Positions 1-12,000 of a stretch of DNA of 23,969 bases are shown here, in pieces. The DNA comes from a virus, in IMG/VR virus record IMGVR_UViG_3300017788_000168, positions 1-23,969 of that record; one strand, 5' to 3'. How positions within the stretch are numbered: position 1 is the first letter of the stretch; every line of letters starts with the position of its first letter. The position numbers and the translations under genes were made by a program. The notes below the pieces were generated by a model. It saw nothing but the letters and a program-made list of their open reading frames with translations, made no database searches and was not told the DNA's origin.

Positions 1-3000
1 CGTATGCGTTTTATGAGATTGTTGACCGTATCGAGTTCCAGGAACGTAATCATTTCTCCGCCCATGAACAGCACTCCGGGCCGACGATTCGTCGGTGGCG
101 ATAACACCGATGCATTTACTACACGTATCTGGGTATCTGTAATCGTCAATGGTTGAGCTAATGTGGTCGAATATGCTTCTGCGATACGATAGTAATTATG
201 ATCTTCGGCCATGTCATGGAAGATCCTATAGGCCAAGGGTTTTCCAGTGACGTCAAACCCCACTACACGGATCTCTTTGCCGGCTTGTGGGGCTTCTTCG
301 AATACTATCGTATTTCCAAAAAATACATAATCAATTCCGTTTGCTGCAGGCTGCCCACCCACTAAAATCACAGTGTTCAAGTCATTGAGCAGATTATTTG
401 TATAGACGAAATCCGTGGTAGACCCATTGGCTACGAATCTTTCATCATCGCCTGAACTCCAAGGAGTGATAGGTTTGGTGAAAACTTGCATGTTCAAGCT
501 GTCAAAGATCATGCCCGGAACCAGTTCTTCGGGTGCATGGCTGCTGTAGAGGTCTACATAAGCACCACCTGTGATTGTGATATCCTCGGGCCTGGTTCCA
601 AGCGCGATATCTTGATACCGACTAGAAATATGCGAGTCAATGAGAGCCGACACTGATCTCAATTCTTCATCTTGGCTGAATGGCAGACCTTGCACCCGTA
701 CCCCAGGATATGTGATACCTTTGATTACTTGGGAGGGATCTTGGCCTTCCCCGCCCTCAACTGGTTGATAATAGGCCACAGCACGATCAATGGCGTGACC
801 TGCTTCGTCGCCGTTGACTCGAGTGAACAGCCGATAGTCAAAGAATCTTTCTGTGACTATTGGGCTAACGAAATATAACAGCTCAATGGTGTTTTTTCCC
901 TGCACTAGGACGGCTGGATCTCTATAGGTTATTTCGTTCCCCGGTACCCATTCCTTGCCCTCCCAGCGCCCGCGTGTTGTTCTTGTCTTTGTTTCGCTTT
1001 GCAGTCTTATAGTACCACTGTCTTTTTCCTGTACCGAAACAGTGTTGTTGAAATCATTGATTCCCGAACCGCGCACACGCTGTCCGATCGCGATGTTATT
1101 GATATCACCAATGGGTGTCACTTTGCCACCAATGATCGCGCTCCAACTGTCGCTTTCGCTGTCGTAGATCGCTCCAGGCACATCTTCGGGAGAAACAGTG
1201 AATATCACATCGTTTTCAACGTTTACTTTGATTTGTAAACCCGGGGTAGGATAATCAATAAATTCAAGGGTCTTGAGATCTTCGGAAAATTCATATTGAG
1301 ACATTGGTTGTAGCTGATCTCCAAGATAGACCTGATACTCGATATTTTCTAGGTCGTTGAGATATACCCTGGCAGATTTATTGAGTTGATAGACCCGAGG
1401 TGTTTCGACCAAGAACGTTTCGTAGAGATCCTCACCCTCGTCACCAACATATCTTATAGATACTTCATCCTCCAATTGAGGATCTAGTAAGGTGATGGTG
1501 TTGTCTTCCATGTTGATGCTGTAGTCGATACCAAACACAGCTTCTATATTGTTGAGATTGATCACTGTGGATGGAGTAAGATCTGTGTTTTCTACCTGAA
1601 ATGTCGAGATAAGTTCAACATCAAATGTTTCGATCCCCGACAACTGTACCGGAACAACATAAATGTTTGGCTCGTTGATTTTATAGACGTCATTGAAATA
1701 AGAAACACGATCTGAAAAAATTTCAGAGTTGGCAGTCCATGCAGGTATTTGGGTGTCGTAGGCGATGCGATCTAACTTGATATTTGAATTCAATGACCGT
1801 ACTAGATTATACCCTGGTTGATTGTTGCCTGTGTGTACGTTTCTCATCAATGGATATGCAACAGCACCCGAACCGTTGCCATTGATCACTACGCGAGGAG
1901 TGGATGTATATCCACTGCCGGGATTGGTGATTACCACCGATGTCAGACCGTTAAAATCAATGGTCGCGATTGCTTTGGCTCCGCGTCCGCCACCGCCTTC
2001 AATGGTTATCTCTGGAATCACAGTATATCCCGATCCTGGATTTTCAATAATGATCCGATCAACCACTAGCTGATGAGATTGATTCCAAGCACGATATTCG
2101 GTGTTGGATAACAGATCTTCGTCGCTGTCTCGTTCACCATTGGGGGTACGATATTGATCTAGTATTTTGTCGTAATAGGCCGGAAGATCAAAGTCGCTGA
2201 CATTTCCGCTAACTACATCGATACCATCGTAGTTCAGTAGATATTCTCGTATCTGTGTGCGATAAGGCTTGACCTCATTGATGTAATCAATATAATAATC
2301 TTGGTTATCTCGAACGAAGCTGGGGTATTGATCAAGCTTTCGCAGTTTGTGGACGATATTTACAAAGCTGGTTTTAAATATCCAATCCACATGTTTTTGT
2401 TCAGTCAACAAATAGTTTACCATCACAAAGAACATGCGATTGAATTCCTGCTTGAATTCGCCTGCAAATATGTCCTTGCGGATTGATTCCAATATCTGTC
2501 TTATTTCAACACCAGGAGTTTTATCATATCTCACATTATCAAAATTTGACGAATCAAATCCCATTCCATCGTTGTTGATATCGTAGAGATTGGGTAAAAA
2601 TTGTATGGTACCGTTTTCCAACGCGACCATGAGCAACGAAAAATCATCCTGCACTCGATAAGTTACACCTTGCCCTTGTTGATCATATCTCACATCAATG
2701 ATATCACCGGGCCGTAAATTGATTGCCCCGATATCTTTTTCGTAATCCACGGTGTAAGTGATTTTTGTTGAAGGATCAAACCCATCGGCATACCAATCAC
2801 GATATTCCCAGTATAAATTGGTTTTATAAGATTGTATCCTCGACAACACAAATTGGCTACCGTTAAACCTCCAGACTGTCCAAAGTCCATCATTGGTAGA
2901 ATCATTTTCTATTAGAACTCGATAACCAACTTCGATTTCACTGGTTTCAATATACCCGAGCTCGTCTACCGTGGAAACCTTGCGATCATATCCCGAGGAA

Positions 3001-6000
3001 GTTGGCACAGGATCTTGGCCAAAGAATCCATTGGTGTTGAATTGTCTCACCACCGGATAGGCCAAAAATATGCGATTAACAAAATCAATCACGCTTCTTA
3101 GTGCCCTGGCACGGTCCCGGAACATGTTTTGTCGTGGTCGATAAGAGATACCAACTCGCTCATTGTCTTTGAGTGTGGGGTCAGGAACTACGTTACCGAT
3201 GCGATCGATGCCGGCCAAACTATCAACCATTTTATTGACAATTTTGTTAGGTATCTCGCTTTCTCTTCGATTTTCCTGTACCAGTTCAAATTCAGTGTGC
3301 ATGATATTTGAGTTAGGTGCATTGGCGTAGTCGATTTGCAAAATAACGCTGTTTCCTGTTAGATAGTCATTGATACCGTAGAGAGCAAGAGCATTGCTCT
3401 TTAAAATACCAACATACGGTATTCCTTGGAGATTGGGATTTTCGATGATGTCAGCGATAGCGGCACAACTGTTGCGCTTTCGACTCACTGAAACATCTTG
3501 TTTGCCTGTGACCCAAAAGTAGTATCGAGGATTCAGGATTCCTGATTGAGAATCTATCACAGTGTCAACCACATAGGCCTGATTATTGTATTTTGGAATT
3601 CCCGAACCGCCGCGTGTTGCGTACTGCTCGGGCGGAACCGAACTCGATACCCATTCGCAGATTTCAATTTCGGACCCCGGGAAGATTGCTCCCCAGTTCT
3701 TGGTTCTATAAATCAAGTCATCTTGTTCATAATCAAGATATCGAACCTTGCTGAGATTCCACCAGATCATCCCGACCTGCTGTTCGCCCCATCTCATGCC
3801 TTGGTCGATCACGACTTCCGAGGTTCCATTGGTGTAGATCGCGGGATCTAGCTCGGTTTTGAAATCTATGTCTTGTTCGGCAATTCCCAGTATCTTTCCC
3901 TTGACAGGATCAATGTAATCCAAGTTAGCTATGATAGTATTGCGGTCACGATTGTAGATAAGAAGTCGGTTCACAGAATCAAGGTCCACAACTGGTTCTT
4001 GTTTGCGCTTGAGATCCCAAATCTTCTTGGAAGATGGGTTGGTGTACAAATGCACCGATCCTGTGTTTTTAATCACTCCCACCGCATCTCGTATAAAATT
4101 TGTACGGAAATCTGTGGACTGTGCGCCATTGTAGGTCCAAATTGACCAAGATCCTCGATTACTGATGTCCGATACCACCAATACTCTTGTACCGATCGTG
4201 AGAGCATTGACCCCAATCCAGGACAGCTCGTCAAGGTTGTCAACTTTTAAATCATATTGATCTGGCAACGGCAAAGGATCAAACCCCGGAGACGAAACAA
4301 CCAACGAATCTTTCTGTAACCCCACTGAAAATCCAAATTCATCGCCGGGATATACTTCTCGCAACGAAAGCTTGTTGGCAAAAATCAATGAACCGGTGTT
4401 GTCAATGCCAGACTGGCCATCATTAATCAATTCAAATAGATAGACTGCACCGCTACCGTCGACCACTTTATTGAACAATGTTGTGCCGATATCAAATGTT
4501 GTACCAGCAAAACCAAGTCCACCATCAAACGTGATCGCTTGCGTCAGCGAAGAATTTTTTCCTGTGATAGACACTGTTTCTCCTTGACTGTCTACCACTA
4601 TATTGCTACCAAACGATCCCTCGTTGAAATCGGGTTCTAGTATTTCTTGATCTAACACATAGGCATCAAATGCAATTTGTTCTAGCGCATCGTCGCCGGC
4701 TGGTGTCAGCTGAAGATCTTTGTTGACCTTTGATACCGTGGAAATTACCAATCTTCCATCTTGATCTACGTCGGCTGTTATTCCAGGCAAACGATTGATA
4801 TCTATGGCCATTGATTTGGCCGTGGTATCACCGCTGTCAGTGGCCGCAGTAAAAGTCACCGGGACACGGTTTACGTAGATTGTTGACCCAGCCGATATCA
4901 CCGGATTTTCTATCTGCGACACCGAGGTACCAAAGTACTTCGATTTCATTGTAAATCTATAGACTTTTCCTTGGCTGTAGACCGAATCATAATAATTGGG
5001 GGCACCAATGTAGATTGATTTTGCATCATGATCCATGTCCAAAGAAAATCCAAAATTTCCCTGATCAACTAAATCGGGACTTGAGATCTCTTGCAAAAGA
5101 TCAAATTGAGAAGTGCTTATTGTCAGCGTCTGGCCTGCTTCATATGAGCCCAACAACACAATTTCATTGTTATTCAGTGTATAATCGGCGGCGGAATGTA
5201 ACAACACGCCATTGACGAACAAATCAACAAAAGGCATTGTCACAGATGATGGCAGGTAAGTGCTTCGGTTGGCTTTGAGAGATTGCTCCTCGATTCGACG
5301 AGTGTAAATATATCCGGCACCAGTATTAGTATAGGTGATTTCACCATTGGTGATTGTTTTGTTAGGTGCTCCAACGACAACCACCGAACCGTCACGGTTG
5401 GTTTTTACTGTGCGACCAAATTGACTTCCAGCTGTACCTACCAATTCATCGACTAATTTATAGTGGTATGCCTGCTGTACCTCAATCGACAGCAATCCGG
5501 GATCTTTAGACAGACTGAGCTCACCGTCCTCGGTGACTGTATAGTCAACGTTGGGTTGCAGCAACACTGGCTGATTGATTCGTGCCACAATGACATTTCC
5601 AATGTCTGGCACAGAATTCAGCGTCAGTGTATCTCCGTCAATGGTGTAGTCTGATGCCGACATTAGCTGATTGTTTACTATGACCTGCAATCGTCGGCCC
5701 ACTAATCCTGCTGATAGAGTGAATGTGTCTGTGACTCCGTCGCCGACAAACAAGTCGGGCAATCCAAATTCTGATGTCACTTTGATCGAATCTGCTGTGG
5801 CAACAGAGAAATCCAAGACATAATCTGTTTGTCCTGGTTCAGTAGTTAAAACATGTGTACCGAGTTCTGTCAGGCTGGTGTCATAATGATAGACATAAAC
5901 AGTATCTTTACCCGGTGCACCCACATATAACCATTGTAAATCCTGACTCAGTGACACCGAATGTCCAAATTGATCACCTGTGTTGGCGTCTGGAGCAAAA

Positions 6001-9000
6001 AGAACTTGCAAATCGAATTTTTCTTTTTCGGTGCGGAAGTTATAGACAAACACGCGGCCTTGGTTGTTTTTACTGGCGGACGCACCCACGGCTACGCGGT
6101 AGTCAACAAGATCAATAGATCCACCAAATCCAGCAGTATCCAGCGACAGAGTTGGTCTGAAAGTAGAAGACTGCTTGAATTCTCCCGAAGTGAGTTTTAC
6201 GAAAGTTTTTATATTACCTTCCCCGGATTCCGGGGAAGAGACCACAATAAGATCTCGTTGAGAGTTTATTTTGACTGCATGCCCAAAACGATCGCCACCA
6301 ATGAGATCTGATGCTTCTACAGGAAGTTCAACTTGATATTTCCACGAATCGGTTTTTTCATAGACTCCCCAGTGACCATCATGATCAATGTTATCTGCCC
6401 AGACGCAGTCTCCTACTAACCATCCATTTAACGGCGACATCTGATTGATTTTTGCAGAAGAGTCGGTGCGCATTGATTTAGCAACAAGATAAACTCCGTT
6501 GCCTGAAAAGCTCCTGATTTTCTTTATTTCTGATTGATTTTTATAGATCTTCGCAGAAACTCTTACAAGGTCCGTGACATAAGCGACTTGATAAAATCCG
6601 TCGATCAGCGAATCAAGATTTTTGATCACAAAAATATCACCGACTTTGAGTTCATGTGGTTTATCAAATGTCACAGATATTTGATCATCTAGATCGTAGA
6701 TGGCTGACGACACGTTGTTATCAGTCTCACTGATGCGGTATACATTCCAGTCGTTGTCAAAATCTCGAGCCACCCAAAGTTTGAATCCTTTTCCAATCCT
6801 TGGTAACAAATTATCTAGTTCGCTGAAATTCCTGATATCAAACACTGTACCACTGATATCCTCGAGATTAACGAACCCAGCTGTAGCAATATCTGCCGAG
6901 GTGTCGGTTCTTTGGCTGCGATTAAAAAATATATCTTTTTTGTACTGAGAGGTTCTGCGATACAAATCTTTTTCTTTGATTGAAACAGTACCTCTTACCG
7001 CCGACTCTGCGTTGTCTGTCAATGTTATAGTTGATGGATCATTGGTAAATTCAGTGTCATTTAAAACAATTTCAATTTGTGCAGCACTTTCAGCTGCTCC
7101 GTATTCGCCTACTCTCAATGCCCATTCTTCGTAGAGGTCTAGGCCACTGGTGACATTGTTGAATTTAGCGGTGGTCAATGCATCCACTGACGAACGAGTT
7201 CCTTTGTCCTTGATGAATCCTTGATAGAATTTGACTTGGCTGACATTGTCGAGGCTAAAATCACTGAGATATGTTCTTTCTCGGAAACCAATGAGCCCGG
7301 CACTGTATTCCAGTAAGTCGGAATCATCGGGAGCATTATCAATGTCATAGATATCTTCAAACTTCTGAGCGTTATAGGCAAAGTTAGGAAGCAGCCCAGT
7401 CTTGATCGCAGATCTTTCAATCAGCCTCCATTGAGCCTGGTTGAATTCTGTTGCAGCTATGATATTTTCCAATGCTGTATAATACTGTTCTTTGAAGTTT
7501 ACTATCGAACCTTTTTTGTAATCTTTACCAGGTAACCATGGATCGACATCTGACGCATTGTAAACAAATCCCGGTGGGTTAAGTTCGCCGGACCAATCGT
7601 TGGTTTTGCTGCCCACCAACTTCAAACGAAACTGCCGATTACCCAGCTCGGGTTTGTAAATGATATCGTTGAACACTGTGCTGTTGTCAAATATCAACAC
7701 ATGTTCAAATTGCACCACTTCAAGCTCGGCAAAGCATATCGAGCGATCGTCGATCACAGAAATTTTAAATTCATTGTTGGATCTAACCACTGTGAATTGA
7801 TTATTCTTGATGGTAGAAAACTGCTGATCAAGAATCTTGCTACCGTTGATGGTATTTTCCACATGGTCAACCACACCCAAGGGTGTGCTGACTTTGAGAA
7901 CGTCCTTGATTGGACTCAAGATGATCAGATTGCCGTTGCTCCAACCTTGCTGACTCCAATGCAAAAATTCTTTGGCGCTAAGGACCCAATCTTTTTTAGA
8001 GGCCAAGACCGATTCGGTCTCTGTGAACTTGATTCCTTGCCCGGTAAGATATCGTCCGTAACTGATCAAGAAATCTACCACTTGCTGGCGAGAAGTAAAT
8101 TCAAATCCATATGGAACGATTACTTTTTTATTTTGATAATCTCGGTATATCACCCCTCTTTGCTTGATCACATCAATTACATAGGCATTGTTGTTGGCCA
8201 GGCTCGGAATAATGGTGAAATAGGGATTAGATACATCATAGCCCGATACAGTGTATCCATTGTTGGTTTTTTCAACAATGACCGCACTGTAGATTATTTT
8301 TTTCAGGGGACTGGATTTATTAAGATGTACGGTATAATTTTCATCTGGTAATATGATACTGTCATTGGTCGATGACGGTGAGCTTTGTTCGGCCAACACT
8401 TTGATATAATTTTTATCGGTATATCCGGCTGCTCGATAACCTAAATTCACATCAAGATTATCAAGTCTATGGCGCAACACTGTTGCTGGGTCTCGCCCGA
8501 GATTTTTCACATAATCTCGTATCCAATTCAAGTAGCCAGCAGTGAGCTGAGTCTGTCCATCCAAAACATCACCGTGTATTTTGATAGACCCCGGAGTCAC
8601 GCGGCGCAAAGTGTTGGAAATGACCAATTGGTCTAACTTGCTATTTCTATTATATGTTTTGACATCGAACAAGCTACCAAAGTAAAAAGCCGGTTGCGTG
8701 AGGGCCATGGTGCGTTGCAAAGCAAACGGATAATCACTGCTCCGCCTCCACGCCGATTCAGCAGGACCTTGATTTCCAACCGAAAACGCTCGCCCAGCAT
8801 CGCTGCTGTTGAAATTGCTGACTGCAAACTGACTAGGTGGTCTTAGTGCGCCGTATTCATCTACTGGGATTATTGATAATAGCGAGGATCTTGCGTATCT
8901 TTGATCGTAGCCTTGTCGTGGCCCAGCGTGAATATATCCCTGTGCGAGATCTTGCCATAGCAGCAGGTTTCCGCCGGTGTAAGGTGCAGCACCATAGCGT

Positions 9001-12000
9001 TCATTCCACCAGTCAGGTCGTGAACTGAATCCCAACATCTCCCAGGGATGGGTATTGGGTCGATCGGTGTCATAAAAATATTTGAAGATGGCACGCCAGG
9101 CGCCGGGTATTCTGCCGCCATCAATGGTGTCTCGATATTTTGAATAATTCCATGTCCAAGAATCATTGGCAACAAAATTTGTGTTCGTGGTATAATCAAC
9201 TTGATTGCTGCCGGCCCACTTCAAAAAACTACGAGAAAGCACACGATCAAATTCAGCCAATGAATATCCTGTATCACGGAATTTTCCCGGAATAAAATCA
9301 TGTATGTTGGCAATGCCTTTGTAGTAGTCAAGTTTAATATTGTTATAGATGCGAGTCTCAAGCTCAACAAGAAGATCATCGCGATAATCTTCAAATGATG
9401 GAATCATCGAACCATCATGGCCTTGTATCACAAATATTGGATCTCTATATGTGTTGTCATACAGTTTGCCCGGAACAAATTTAGGACACAAACCTAGCTT
9501 GCTCGGGGTTTCAGGAACATAGCACCCATTGGTGTCAAGATAGTCAACTATCTTAATAAAATCGTCGGCTTCGAGAGGATACTCCTCACTGATGATCACA
9601 GCGGTGCGATCTTGTGGGAAATAATAGTCTTGATCTTTGACCAATTGCTTGTTATTGACATAAACCAATACCGCACGATTGCTGAGCTTTTGGTCATCAA
9701 AGACCATCGGTAAATCAAATTGCCGTAGCTCGGGGTTGATTACAACATCTAGGTATTCTCTACGATTGTCTCCGTAAGGAACCATGTCCGAGTAATGCCA
9801 AGGAAACGAGCTGTTCTTGACAGCATTGATGGTTTTGATTATTTCGTCAACCGTTTCTGGAATTCTAGTTGAGTCGACCGTTGTCAACTTGCTGGCAGCT
9901 TCCAAAAACTTATTTTTAAACTTTGTGTATTCGCGGGCTGCCAAGTCGATACTGTCAACGAAATTGACATCATTGTCAATCAAAAACAGATTACTGTAGA
10001 TTGACGGACTGGCATGCTGTAGTATAGTTCCACCGTGATTTTTAAATTGCACATCACGGAATCTAGTGAACTTGTTTTCTGTTTGGTTTGCGATCCTGGT
10101 GTTCTCAACCAATTTGGTTATGTGATTTTTTAATTGGCCCAGGGTGAGATACTCAAAATCAGCATTTTGAGAATTGTAATCTAAATTAGGTGGAATTTCA
10201 TAGTGGCCAAGTTCTGATGTTGAGTCAGAATAGATCATTATGTCAACAATGGCGCCAACGGTCAACAAAGATGATAGAATGCGCACAGCCTGGCGTACGC
10301 CTACTACCTCATAGACATATTGATATTCTTTGATCAGTTCATTGTTGACGAATACTTTGATAAACGGTGTCTGCTGGCTGGCGTTAGGGCTTACATCAAC
10401 TTCGAAATAATTGGTTGTACCATCAAACACGTGAGAAAAGATCTGGTACTGATGAGATTTTTCCTTGGCCTTGATCCAGATATTCCTGGTCTGTGCTTCA
10501 TCTCGGTTGATGTAATTCAGTAGATAACCGCCATTGACCTTGATTGTTTTTTCTCTTGTACCATCAAGAAAAGACATCAATGAATTGTCAAAATCATTGC
10601 TGAATTCTATGTCGCCTACGCTGTTGAAATTTCGATAGCTCAACGGAAAACCCAGCACAGTATCTGTTTTTCCTGTGCCAGTTTTATATGAAAAAATACG
10701 TGATCCGCCGAAGGTTGAGTTAGGGTATCGAGTTAGATTTCCAAAGCTGATGTTATTTTCGTCAACGACGTCAAACAATGGTGCTTGGTTCACTGAAGAT
10801 TTTTGCAGGCCCTTCTTCCATTGGTTACCATCGTACCAGAAATTTAATCCTGTGTTGAGTCCTTCCAGCGCAATGACAGTACTATTTGATTCCACAATAA
10901 ATGCACTGGGGGTGAGATGTGGCATACGAATCGGATTTTCGTCGTAGTCCTCATCGTTGCCGATGTCCTCCATGCTCAGTCGATAAACAATATTGCGCAC
11001 CATGGGATCTTCGTCGCCGGCAAATATCACTGATTTACCATCAACAATGTCAATGATACTTTGCCAGTAAAGGTCGTTGTTTCTGGGATCTTGTTTGATA
11101 TCCAACACAGCACGATATAATCTACCTTGCCAGGCTGCGTATTGATTTTCCAGTATCGTGTCGGCTATGCCCACCGAATAGTCTACAAAGACATTAACTT
11201 TTTTCCAAGTGGTAGTAATATCAGGAGATATTTGCAAAGCACCATTGGGGGAGATGCAAGCGTAATACTCGTTGTTGTAGTAGACCGCATCAAATTGCTG
11301 ATATTCGATCTCCGCATCATATTCGTCGATGTTTTCACGATTCCATATTATGGGTTCCCAATATGTGGTATTGGTTGGAAGATTTTCGCTGGTCACAGCC
11401 AAGGCGCGATAGATACGGTCGAGGTATCTTACCACATTGTCTTGGCGATACGCCTGTGTTCCACTGTAAATGGGAAGACTATAGAGATTTTGCCAGTTGT
11501 TGTCGTTGCCAGGTATCTGCTGCAGATCGATGCGGGCTCGATAAACCTTGTTCTCAAGTACCACAACTTCGTCTTTGACATAGTGCTGTAGTGCATCGTA
11601 TTGTTTGCCATTTCCTTCGATCTGAGAAAAAGCATCGGTGACATAAAAGTCCAGATAATCCACTGGAGGGAGACCTTGCCGACCAAAATTAAATAATTGC
11701 AGATCTGCGTCAAATTCAATGATGGGGCGATTGGCACGATATTGTTGGTTAGGCAGCCCAATGGTTTTGTTATATGCGGCTGTTGCTTTTAATACATCAA
11801 TGTGGAACCAACGATTGCTTCGTGACCATGCATTGAGGTCGCTGCTTCCACGATTGATTGTGAGATAATCCAGAGTCTCCAGATCACCTGCGTATGGTTC
11901 GGGATTTATGAGTTTGTTCGCCCCAATGAGTCTGATAGATTTACCAACTCCCTCAACATAAAAATCTTTGAGTCGGTAGTCAGATGGTATCACTTTGTTG

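Noticed and set aside
7701-8351. Plus-strand open frame of 216 codons
   Set aside because: It lies antisense within the giant gene, has no ribosome site or recognisable protein, and its sequence looks like a reverse-strand shadow of coding DNA.
11127-11591. Plus-strand open frame of 154 codons
   Set aside because: It is antisense to the CBM-like array of the giant gene, which has far stronger coding evidence (repeated motifs in frame).
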